Below are positions 22,610 through 29,144 of a stretch of 29,144 nt of DNA, piece after piece; position 1 is the stretch's first letter, and each line of letters begins with the position of its first letter. The position numbers were made by a program, and so were the translations under genes. The stretch is from CAYRVF01 sp964427535. GTDB taxonomy: Bacteria; Chloroflexota; Ktedonobacteria; Ktedonobacterales; JADMIN01. Below the pieces are notes generated by a model. It did no database searches. It had not been told where the DNA came from and saw nothing but the letters and a program-made list of their open reading frames with translations. The DNA lies in assembly GCA_964427535.1 (NCBI GenBank), contig CAYRVF010000069.1, forward strand, positions 1 to 29,144, written 5' to 3'.

Positions 22610-23218
22610 ATGAAGCGCTTAGCGATACCAGAGGACCTCATGCCAGAGGAAGCCAGCGACGGCGAGAAGTTGATCTATAGCGAGGATGAGATGCGCCGCG
22701 CGATCTCGCGCATCGCCCACGAAATCGTCGAACGCAACGCCGGTGCGACGGATCTCGTGCTCATCGGCCTGCGGACGCGCGGTGTGCCGCTGGCGCAGCG
22801 TCTGGCTGCGCGCATCGGCGACCTCGAACACGTCGCCGTCCCAGTCGCCGAGATCGACGTCACGCCATACCGCGACGATCTGCCCAACCGCAGGCCGCGC
22901 GGCGAGGGGGCGCGCCTGCCGATGCCGCACGACGTCTCGGGCAAGGTAGTCGTGCTGGTGGATGACGTGCTCTTCACCGGGCGCACCGCCCGCGCCGCCC
23001 TCGACGCCCTGCTGGACTACGGCCGTCCGCGCAAGATTCAGCTCGCCGTGCTCGTTGATCGCGGCCACCGCGAGCTGCCCATCCGCGCCGATTACGTCGG
23101 CAAGAACGTGCCCACCGCGACCAGCGAGAGCGTGCGCGTGCGCCTGCGCGAGACCGACGGCGCCGATGCCGTCCTGTTGAGCCGCCAGCCCGAGAAAATG
23201 GAGCGCCTGCATGATTGA
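22610..23218 (+). CDS. pyrR: PyrR: pyr operon regulator / uracil phosphoribosyltransferase
   Basis: 202 residues from the ATG at 22610, about 20 residues longer at the N-terminus than Bacillus PyrR; an ATG at 22640 would give a closer length. The PyrR N-terminal signature IYSEDEMRRAISRIAHEIVERN is followed by LVLIGLRTRGVPLAQRLA, the PRPP-binding motif KVVVLVDDVLFTGRTARAALD (about residues 112-132), then QLAVLVDRGHRELPIRADYVGKNVPT. It binds pyr mRNA when loaded with UMP and also has uracil phosphoribosyltransferase activity. The matching RNA site lies just upstream at 22433-22463, so it regulates its own operon. It overlaps pyrB by eight bases (ATGATTGA). Confidence 0.95.
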   Translation: MKRLAIPEDLMPEEASDGEKLIYSEDEMRRAISRIAHEIVERNAGATDLVLIGLRTRGVPLAQRLAARIGDLEHVAVPVAEIDVTPYRDDLPNRRPRGEGARLPMPHDVSGKVVVLVDDVLFTGRTARAALDALLDYGRPRKIQLAVLVDRGHRELPIRADYVGKNVPTATSESVRVRLRETDGADAVLLSRQPEKMERLHD

Positions 23219-24257
23219 GGACCTGCGCATCGAGAGCGTCCCCGCGCTGGACCGCCCGTCGCTCGCCCCGCGTCTGCCTGCCCGGCGGCACCTGCTCGAT
23301 CTGGACGACTGGTCGCCCGCCGAGCTCTGCGCCGTACTCGACCGCGCCGCTACGATGCGGGCCGTGCTGGCGCAGCCGCAGCGCAAACTCGACTCCCTGC
23401 GCGGCCGCGTGCTGGTGACGCTCTTCTACGAGAACAGCACGCGCACCCGCGTCTCCTTCGAGCTAGCCGCCAAGAAGCTTGGCGCGGACGTCGTGAACGT
23501 GACCGCCTCGGCCAGCAGCGTGACGAAGGGCGAATCGCTGCGCGACACCGTGCGCACGCTCCAGGCGCTCGGCGCGGACATCATCGTCGTGCGCTCGGGG
23601 CAATCTGGCGCGCCGGATGTGATCGCCCGCGCGATTGACGGCGCGGTGGTCAACGCCGGTGACGGCTGGCACGCGCACCCCTCACAAGCGCTGCTTGACC
23701 TTTACACGCTTACTCGCCATCTCGGCTCGCTCGACGGGCGCCGCATCGTGATCCTCGGCGACATCCTGCATAGCCGGGTCGCGCGCTCGGATATCTGGTC
23801 GCTCACGGCGATGGGCGCGGAGGTCGTGCTCTGCGGCCCTGGCACGCTGCTGCCGCACTCGGCACCTGAGCTCTACGCCGCCCGTCCCGTCGCTGGCACG
23901 AAGACTGCTCGCCGTGTCGTCGTCGAGCCACGCATCGAGCGTGCGCTGGAAGGAGCCGACGCGGTGATGGCGCTGCGCATCCAGCGCGAGCGCATGCAGG
24001 GCGGACTGCTGCCCTCGCTCAAGGAGTACGCCCGCACCTACGGGCTGAACGCCGAGCGGCTCGCACTGGCCCGTCCTGGCGCGCTGGTGATGCATCCCGG
24101 CCCGATGAACGAGGGCGTGGAGATCGCGGCGGACGTCGCGGCGGGTCCGCAGTCGGTCATCGAAGAGCAGGTGACCAATGGTGTCGCCGTCCGCATGGCA
24201 GTGCTCGAGCAGGTCAACGAGGTGCTGAACGTGCTCGACGCCGAGAGGAGAGGGTAG
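23211..24257 (+). CDS. pyrB: Aspartate carbamoyltransferase catalytic chain
   Basis: 348 residues, with about 25 extra N-terminal residues before RHLLDLDDWSPAELC. The carbamoyl-phosphate motif FYENSTRTRVSFELAAKKLGA (STRTR at 76-80), the flexible loop SSVTKGES (Lys106), HAHPSQALLD (about 154-163), and the C-terminal MHPGPMNEGVEI aspartate loop are all present. It joins carbamoyl phosphate and aspartate to give carbamoyl aspartate, the first committed step of pyrimidine synthesis. No pyrI is seen, so feedback through a regulatory chain is not expected from this locus. The start codon overlaps the pyrR stop and pyrC follows after four bases, indicating tight translational coupling. Confidence 0.97.
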   Translation: MIEDLRIESVPALDRPSLAPRLPARRHLLDLDDWSPAELCAVLDRAATMRAVLAQPQRKLDSLRGRVLVTLFYENSTRTRVSFELAAKKLGADVVNVTASASSVTKGESLRDTVRTLQALGADIIVVRSGQSGAPDVIARAIDGAVVNAGDGWHAHPSQALLDLYTLTRHLGSLDGRRIVILGDILHSRVARSDIWSLTAMGAEVVLCGPGTLLPHSAPELYAARPVAGTKTARRVVVEPRIERALEGADAVMALRIQRERMQGGLLPSLKEYARTYGLNAERLALARPGALVMHPGPMNEGVEIAADVAAGPQSVIEEQVTNGVAVRMAVLEQVNEVLNVLDAERRG

Positions 24258-24261
24258 CCCG

Positions 24262-25746
24262 GTGACGCAGGCAACAACTGGTGGAGACGGCGAGGCGCTG
24301 GCCTTGCGCGGCGCGCGCATCGTCGACCCCAGCCAGAATCTCGACGGGCCGGGCGCGATCCTTCTCGTGGATGGGCATGTCGCGGTGATCGGCGACGCCG
24401 CCGCGGTGGATGCGGAGGCCGCCCGCCTCTCGGCTTCGGGCCGCGCGGTGCGCACCGTCGATCTGCCCGCCTCCTGGGTGGTCGCACCAGGATTCGTGGA
24501 TCTGCACGCCCACCTGCGCGAGCCAGGCTTCGAGGGCAAAGAGACCATCGCGACGGGCGCGGCGGCGGCTGCTCGTGGCGGGTTCACGACGATCTGCTGC
24601 ATGCCCAACACGCAGCCCGTCATCGACAGCAAGACGACCATCGCCTATGTGCTGGACAAGGCGCGCACCGCTGCGACACGCGTCCGCCCGATTGCCGCCA
24701 TCAGTAAGGGCGAGCAGGGTCATGAGCTGAGCGAGATGGCCGAGCTTGCCGACGCGGGCGCGGTCGCCTTCTCGGACGACGGCATGCCGGTGAGCAGCAG
24801 CCGTCTGATGCGGTCCGCGCTGGAGTATGCTGCCCCACTCGGGCTGCCCATCGTCGAACACTGCCAGGACGACGACCTCGTCAGCGGTGGCGTGATGCAC
24901 GAAGGCGCCGTCTCGCTGCTGCTCGGGCTGAAGGGCTGGCCAGCGGCTGGCGAGGACACGATGCTCGCGCGCGACCTGGCGCTGGTGCGGCTCACCGGGG
25001 CGCGCTACCACGCGGCGCACCTGAGCACGGCGGGCGCGGTGGAGCTGATCCGCGAGGCGAAGCGTGCCGGGCTGCCGGTGACGGCTGAGGTCACGCCGCA
25101 CCACCTGCTGCTGACGGACGCCTGGGTCGCGGGCGAGCGCACCGGCCCGCTCGCGGACGCGCTCGCCTCCCTTGGGCTGACGCCGCCATCCGGTGTGCGC
25201 TACGACACGAACACCAAGGTGAATCCGCCGCTGCGCACCGCCGAAGATTGCGCGGCGCTGCTGGAGGGCCTGCGCGACGGCACGATCGACGCCATCGCGA
25301 CGGACCACGCGCCGCATACGGTCATCGACAAAGACGGCGAGTACGGCGAGGCGGCGTTCGGCATCTCGGGGTTCGAGACGGCGCTGGCCGCGCTGCTCGC
25401 GCTCGTCCACACGGGACGGCTGCCGCTCGCGACGCTTATCGCCGCGCTGACGGTCCGCCCAGCGCGCGCCTGGGGACTGGAGCCCGCAGGCACGCTGCGT
25501 GTGGGCGCGCCCGCCGATCTCGTGATCTTCGATCCGAACGCCGAGTGGACAGTCGATCCGGCGCGGTTCGCCTCGCGTGGCAAGAACACGCCGCTGGCGG
25601 GCATCCGGCTACGCGGGCGCGTGCGGCAAACGCTGCTCGGCGGGCGCGTGGTCTTCGATGCGGAGAACGCGCAGACCGGCTCGCCGCCCTACCGTGTCGA
25701 CTCAGAGCGGGAGGGGGACTTCTCCTTCCGCGACAGACAGAACTGA
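24262..25746 (+). CDS. pyrC: Dihydroorotase (class I, PyrC)
   Basis: 494 residues from a GTG start four bases after pyrB, with GAGAGGAGAGGG upstream. That is longer than the usual 420-440, owing to about 15 residues at the N-terminus, an insert around LADALASLGLTPPSG (about 298-312) and a C-terminal tail of some 30 residues. Metal-site residues are present: DLHAHLREPG (His82, His84), ICCMPNTQP, VEHCQD (His200), AAHLST (His253) and ATDHAPH (Asp348). It cyclises carbamoyl aspartate to dihydroorotate. The C-terminal VDSEREGDFSFRDRQN tail looks unstructured. It ends the first part of the operon; carA does not follow directly but only after a 557-base gap holding a promoter and T-box. Confidence 0.96.
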   Translation: MTQATTGGDGEALALRGARIVDPSQNLDGPGAILLVDGHVAVIGDAAAVDAEAARLSASGRAVRTVDLPASWVVAPGFVDLHAHLREPGFEGKETIATGAAAAARGGFTTICCMPNTQPVIDSKTTIAYVLDKARTAATRVRPIAAISKGEQGHELSEMAELADAGAVAFSDDGMPVSSSRLMRSALEYAAPLGLPIVEHCQDDDLVSGGVMHEGAVSLLLGLKGWPAAGEDTMLARDLALVRLTGARYHAAHLSTAGAVELIREAKRAGLPVTAEVTPHHLLLTDAWVAGERTGPLADALASLGLTPPSGVRYDTNTKVNPPLRTAEDCAALLEGLRDGTIDAIATDHAPHTVIDKDGEYGEAAFGISGFETALAALLALVHTGRLPLATLIAALTVRPARAWGLEPAGTLRVGAPADLVIFDPNAEWTVDPARFASRGKNTPLAGIRLRGRVRQTLLGGRVVFDAENAQTGSPPYRVDSEREGDFSFRDRQN

Positions 25747-25870
25747 GCCGGGGCGCTCATCCCGCTCGTGTATCCAACGCTGAACCTGAACAACTGAATC
25801 GCGCTGGCCGGATTCGCTTCGGCGATCTGGCACAGCGCGCGAAGGGAAGATGCGACCACTCGTCGTGCTC

Positions 25871-25899
25871 TTGACAGAACCCGCTCCGCGCGGTACATG
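25871..25899 (+). promoter_or_regulatory. Internal promoter upstream of the carA T-box
   Basis: TTGACA (25871-25876), a perfect -35 box, 17 bases, then TACATG (25894-25899) as a weaker -10. It lies just before the first T-box helix and would start a leader of about 400 bases ending at carA, so carA-GNAT-carB could be transcribed without the pyrR promoter. Confidence 0.6.
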
Positions 25900-25932
25900 T
25901 TCAAACACAGCACGATAACGCACGGTCCGCGT

Positions 25933-26267
25933 TGACCGAGAATAGTAGGCCGGTGGCCGCCGACAGCGATCCGGGGAGAGTGAAAGCCCGGAACACGGCA
26001 GCGCCCCAGCACGAACGCGCTCGGAAGCGGTCACCCGAAGAAAGCGTCGCCAGAGCGCACGCAAGTAGGGCTGGGTGGGTGGTTCCCACGCCGGAAACAA
26101 CCAAGAGTGGTCGCAGCAACTCCGCACGATGGTGTGCCCGGAGCGCCGGCTGGTCGTTACAGCCGCTGTGCCGAGTAGGGTGGCACCACGGGTGCGTGGC
26201 AGGCGCGAATATGCGCTCCAGGCTCTCGTCCCTTCGCAACAAACGCGAGGAGACGAGAGCTTTTTTT
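25933..26267 (+). ncRNA. T-box leader (tRNA-sensing riboswitch) upstream of carA
   Basis: The T-box itself, AGGGTGGCACCACGGG (26177-26192), matches the family consensus AGGGTGGNACCGCG closely, and is followed by CTCTCGTCCCTT and a terminator, the usual arrangement. Upstream, a Stem I is readable: base pairing TGACCG (25933-25938) with CGGTCA (26028-26033), the AGTA loop-E sequence at 25944-25947, an apical hairpin TCCGGG / CCCGGA (25970-25992) with GAGAGTGAAAG in the loop, and GAA at 26013-26015 just before the specifier position. The specifier is CGC (Arg, 26016-26018) or GCG (Ala, 26017-26019). The tRNA-end-binding bulge reads TGGC, which calls for a discriminator G, unlike tRNA-Ala (A73). 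Uncharged tRNA would favour antitermination and carA expression. Confidence 0.88.
26222..26267 (+). terminator. Conditional terminator of the T-box leader
   Basis: GCTCTCGTC (26222-26230) pairs with GACGAGAGC (26252-26260), extended by CCT-CGC / GCGAGG around the loop AACAAAC, followed by seven T. The left arm includes CGTCCC, which can instead pair with the AGGG of the T-box to form the antiterminator. Confidence 0.93.
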
Positions 26268-26303
26268 GTTGGCCATCGGCGGCAACGCCCGAAGGAGGTC
26301 CAT

Positions 26304-27464
26304 ATGGAGACTGAGATGCGAGACGAGGTGGCAGTGCTGGCGCTGGAAGACGGCGCGGTCTTCTACGGACGTCCCTTTGGCGCGGTCGAGGCGTTGCGTT
26401 CGGGGCGGCGTGGCGAGGTCGTCTTCGCGACCGGCATGACCGGCTACCAGGAAATCTGTACCGACCCGTCGTATCGCGGGCAGATGGTCGTGCTGACCTA
26501 CCCGCTGATCGGCAACTACGGCGTCGCGCTGGAGGACGGCGAGTCGCGGCGGCCCTGGCTCTCGGCGCTGCTGGTGCGCGAGCACTGCGACGAGTTCAGC
26601 AACTGGCGCGCGGCGGGCACGCTGGACGACTACCTCGCGAAGTACGGCATCCCGGGCATCAGCGAGCTGGATACCCGCGCGCTCACCCGGCACCTGCGGC
26701 AGCGCGGCACGCTGCGCGGCGTCATCCGCACGTACCCGGCGGGCATGCAGCCCGACATCGCCGCGCTCGTCGAGGAGGCGCAGTCCGTCCGCACGGTCTC
26801 GCAGCTGGATGTCGTGGCCGACGTCTCCTCCGCCGCCGTCGAGCCGTGGTCGCCGCTGCAAGTCGCGCCGGGCTCGCCGCGTGTGGTCGTGATCGACACA
26901 GGCTTCAAGCGCAACATCGCGCGCTGCCTGGCCGAACGCGGGCTGGAGGTCGTCGTCGCGCCGCACAGCGTCACCTGGGAGATGGTGCGCGGACTCTCGC
27001 CTGACGGCGTGCTGCTCTCGAATGGTCCTGGCGACCCCGAGAGCGTGGCGAGCCTGGTAGAGCTGACGCGCACGCTGCAAGAGAAGCGCATCCCCCTGAT
27101 GGGCATCTGTCTCGGCCACCAGATCATCGGCCTGGGCGCAGGCGCGAGCACAAGCCGCCTGCCCTTCGGCCACCACGGCTCGAACCATCCGGTGCGCGAA
27201 GTACGTACCGGGCGCGTCACCATCACGTCGCAGAACCACAACTTCCAGGTGGACGCGGCTACGCTGCCCACCGAGAGCGGCTTCTACGTCAGCTCGATCA
27301 ACCTCTCGGACGGCAGTGTCGAGGGGCTGGCGCACGAGGAGCTGCCCGTCTTCTCGGTGCAGTACCACCCCGAGGCCGCGCCGGGGCCGGAGGACAACCG
27401 CGAGCTGTTCGACCGCTTCGCCGCGATGATCGAGCGCGAGCGCACCGCGCTGCTGGTCAGTTAG
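26304..27464 (+). CDS. carA: Carbamoyl-phosphate synthase small (glutaminase) subunit
   Basis: 386 residues from the ATG at 26304, with AAGGAGGT six bases upstream; the frame open to 25932 crosses the T-box and is rejected. The N-terminal CarA domain is typical (LALEDGAVFYGRPFGA, VFATGMTGYQEICTDPSYRGQ, TYPLIGNYG, LDTRALTRHLRQRGTLRG). The class I glutaminase domain has Cys269 in GICLGHQ, His355 and Glu357 in QYHPEAAPGP, and SNGPGDP at 239-245. It releases ammonia from glutamine for CarB. The product, carbamoyl phosphate, feeds both pyrimidine and arginine synthesis, which makes the separate tRNA-sensing leader in front of this gene meaningful. A GNAT gene follows after 28 bases. Confidence 0.97.
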   Translation: METEMRDEVAVLALEDGAVFYGRPFGAVEALRSGRRGEVVFATGMTGYQEICTDPSYRGQMVVLTYPLIGNYGVALEDGESRRPWLSALLVREHCDEFSNWRAAGTLDDYLAKYGIPGISELDTRALTRHLRQRGTLRGVIRTYPAGMQPDIAALVEEAQSVRTVSQLDVVADVSSAAVEPWSPLQVAPGSPRVVVIDTGFKRNIARCLAERGLEVVVAPHSVTWEMVRGLSPDGVLLSNGPGDPESVASLVELTRTLQEKRIPLMGICLGHQIIGLGAGASTSRLPFGHHGSNHPVREVRTGRVTITSQNHNFQVDAATLPTESGFYVSSINLSDGSVEGLAHEELPVFSVQYHPEAAPGPEDNRELFDRFAAMIERERTALLVS

Positions 27465-27492
27465 GGAGCGTAGACTGAGAGAGGACAGACGC

Positions 27493-28368
27493 ATGAGGGT
27501 CGTGCGCTACGACGAGGCGGCCGGGTTCATCGCCCGCGCGAAGCCGTTCCTGATGGAGCGCGAGGCGGAGCACAACCTGCTGCTCGGCCTCGGCACGACG
27601 CTGCTGCGCAGTCCCGAGATCTACCCCTGCGCGAACTACCTCGCGACGGTTGAGGAGGGCCGCCAGGTGGTCGCGGTCGCGCTGCGCACGCCGCCGCACT
27701 ACGTGATCCTCTCCGCCGTCGCCGACCCGCGGAGTGTAGCGCCCGCATGCGAGTTGCTGGCGGAGGATGTGCGCGCGGCCTTCGGCACGCTTCCTGGAGT
27801 CGTGGGGCCGGTGCGCGAGAGCGAGACCTTCACCCAGGCGTGGCAGCGCCAGACCGGGCAGAGCGTCTGCCGGGTAAAGCACGAGCGCATCTTCGCGCTG
27901 GAGGGAGTCGTGCCAGTAGCTGGCGTGCCCGGGAGCATGCGCCGCGCGGAAGAGTGCGACCGTCCGCTGCTGGTGCGCTGGCTGGATGAGTTCCAGCGCG
28001 AAGCCGTGCCCGAAGACCCGCCGGAAGATGGCGAGCGCTGGGTCTCGCAGCGCCTCAACTCGCCGGTCAGCGGCATCTTCCTCTGGGAGGCCGATAGGCG
28101 GCCGGTCACGATGGTCGGCTACGGCGGGCCAACGCCGCATGGCATCCGCATCGGGCCGGTCTACACGCCGCCCGCGCACCGCGGACATGGCTACGCAAGC
28201 GCGTGTACCGCCGCGGCGAGCCAGGCGCTACTCGACGAGGGACGCAGGTTCTGCTTCCTCTACACCAACCTGGCAAATCCAACGTCTAACCATATCTATC
28301 AGGCGATCGGCTACCAGCCGGTGGCCGACGTACGTCTCCATCAGTTTGGAGCGGCTGACGACAACTGA
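27493..28368 (+). CDS. GNAT family N-acetyltransferase between carA and carB
   Basis: 291 residues with GAGAGGA nine bases before the ATG. The C-terminal half has the acetyl-CoA-binding motif A, IGPVYTPPAHRGHGYASAC (about 220-238, with RGHGYA at 230-235), followed by LLDEGRRFCFLYTNLANPTSNHIYQAIGYQPVADV, typical of GNAT motif B. The N-terminal half (FLMEREAEHNLLLGLGTTLL) is a degenerate second GNAT-like lobe seen in a group of uncharacterised two-lobe acetyltransferases. The substrate is unknown. Its position, 28 bases after carA and 34 before carB, puts it in the carA-carB transcript under the T-box. An N-acetylglutamate-type role in arginine synthesis is conceivable, but nothing in the sequence shows it. 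Confidence 0.85.
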   Translation: MRVVRYDEAAGFIARAKPFLMEREAEHNLLLGLGTTLLRSPEIYPCANYLATVEEGRQVVAVALRTPPHYVILSAVADPRSVAPACELLAEDVRAAFGTLPGVVGPVRESETFTQAWQRQTGQSVCRVKHERIFALEGVVPVAGVPGSMRRAEECDRPLLVRWLDEFQREAVPEDPPEDGERWVSQRLNSPVSGIFLWEADRRPVTMVGYGGPTPHGIRIGPVYTPPAHRGHGYASACTAAASQALLDEGRRFCFLYTNLANPTSNHIYQAIGYQPVADVRLHQFGAADDN

Positions 28369-28402
28369 GGGTCTGACTATCGCAGGTGGAGCACTAGAGA
28401 AC

Positions 28403-29144
28403 ATGGCGCGCGAAGAGATAACGTCGGTGCTGGTCATCGGCTCGGGTCCGATCATCATCGGGCAGGCGGCGGAGTTCGACTACGCGGGCACCCAGGCATG
28501 CCGGGCGCTGCGCGAGGAGGGCAAGCGAGTCATCCTCGTCAACTCCAACCCCGCCACGATCATGACGGATGACGGCGTGGCGGATGTCACCTATATCGAG
28601 CCGCTGACGGTCGACGTGCTGCGCCGCGTGATCGCGCGCGAGCGGCCCGACGGCATTCTCGCCACGCTCGGCGGCCAGACTGGTCTAAACATGGCCGTCG
28701 CGCTCGCCGAGGCCGGTGTGCTCGAAGAGTTCGACGTGCGCCTGCTCGGCACGCCGCTCGACACCATCCGCAAGGCCGAGGACCGCGAGCTCTTCAAGCA
28801 GCTTCTGCTGGACCTCGGCATCGCGACGCCGCCCAGCAAGACGGTGACGACCGTCGAGGATGCGCTGGTCTACTCCGACGAGGAGATCGGCCTGCCCGCG
28901 GTCATCCGGCCCGCCTTCACGCTGGGCGGCACCGGCGGCGGCATCGCGCGCACGCGCGCCGAGCTGGAGCGCATCACCGCCAGCGGACTCGCCGCCAGCC
29001 CCATCACGCAGGTGCTCGTGGAGCAGTATCTCGGCGGCTGGAAGGAGATCGAGTACGAGGTCATCCGCGACGGCGCCGACACCTGCATTACCGTCTGCAA
29101 CATGGAGAACTTCGACCCGCTCGGCATCCACACCGGCGACAGCA
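28403..29144 (+). CDS. carB: Carbamoyl-phosphate synthase large subunit (N-terminal part)
   Basis: 247 codons are visible from the ATG at 28403 to the window edge; the complete protein is usually about 1,070 residues. The N-terminal signature is unmistakable: VLVIGSGPIIIGQAAEFDYAGTQACRALREEG, NSNPATIMTD, YIEPLTVDVL, ATLGGQTGLNMAVALAE, and the ATP-grasp segment PAVIRPAFTLGGTGGGIA followed by VLVEQYLGGWKEIEYEVIRDG. It uses ammonia from CarA, bicarbonate and two ATP to make carbamoyl phosphate. It follows the GNAT gene after 34 bases and is the last gene seen of the pyr operon; the rest of the operon lies outside the window. Confidence 0.97.
   Translation, partial: MAREEITSVLVIGSGPIIIGQAAEFDYAGTQACRALREEGKRVILVNSNPATIMTDDGVADVTYIEPLTVDVLRRVIARERPDGILATLGGQTGLNMAVALAEAGVLEEFDVRLLGTPLDTIRKAEDRELFKQLLLDLGIATPPSKTVTTVEDALVYSDEEIGLPAVIRPAFTLGGTGGGIARTRAELERITASGLAASPITQVLVEQYLGGWKEIEYEVIRDGADTCITVCNMENFDPLGIHTGDS

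Noticed and set aside
24214..25410. 398-codon open frame opposite pyrB-pyrC
   Set aside because: Shadow of the strongly codon-biased pyr genes; the translation has no recognisable domain and no ribosome site. The same applies to long frames opposite pckG (19183-20361), the histidine kinase (15752-16861) and carA (26157-27494).
25932..26303. Upstream in-frame extension of carA to 25932
   Set aside because: The frame crosses the T-box and terminator. Its codons do not resemble CarA, and the ATG at 26304 has an ideal ribosome site.
1..29144. CRISPR array, insertion sequence, prophage, tRNA or rRNA gene
   Set aside because: No regularly spaced direct repeats, no transposase or phage-like protein, and no recognisable tRNA or rRNA sequence were seen on reading both strands; a tRNA scan was not possible here.

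Overview
This is a high-GC bacterial chromosome segment with dense genes and short intergenic gaps. No plasmid, phage, insertion sequence, CRISPR, rRNA or tRNA gene is visible. Two Gram-positive-type RNA control elements, a PyrR attenuator and a T-box leader, occur together with FemAB-type peptidoglycan enzymes, a GTP-type PEP carboxykinase and very high GC. Two families of short palindromic interspersed repeats are also present. Together these suggest Chloroflexota, or less likely a high-GC actinobacterial relative. The taxonomic call is an inference from gene content, not from a marker gene.

Left part (1-8700, all minus strand): two tandem FemAB/FemX-like aminoacyltransferases (the first runs off the window), a class I methyltransferase whose end lies in a repeat, a BCP peroxiredoxin, a small four-helix membrane protein, a HutF/ATZ-TRZ-like amidohydrolase, and a marR-MFS drug exporter pair. 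Middle part (8900-18800): a secreted phosphoesterase diverges from a GH76-like glycosidase. They are followed by small stress- or envelope-type families (DUF202, DUF302, DUF1003, DUF2071), a NarL-type response regulator with its histidine kinase, a CsbD-like protein, a SnoaL-like protein and a MOSC protein. Then come GTP-dependent PEP carboxykinase and a second methyltransferase (19213-22055).

Right part (22389-29144): a pyrimidine operon in the order pyrR-pyrB-pyrC-carA-GNAT-carB, with carB cut by the window edge. It starts with a promoter, a PyrR-binding attenuator and an intrinsic terminator. The 557 bases between pyrC and carA contain a second promoter with a consensus -35 box and a complete T-box leader with its own terminator. 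The carAB half therefore appears to be controlled both by PyrR readthrough (pyrimidines) and by the charging of a tRNA. The specifier is ambiguous (CGC Arg or GCG Ala), but the acceptor-pairing bulge and the role of carbamoyl phosphate in arginine synthesis favour arginine. This is the most interesting element of the window.

At least ten C/G-rich palindromic repeat modules are scattered between genes. In three cases the repeat supplies, or directly abuts, the stop codon of a real gene.
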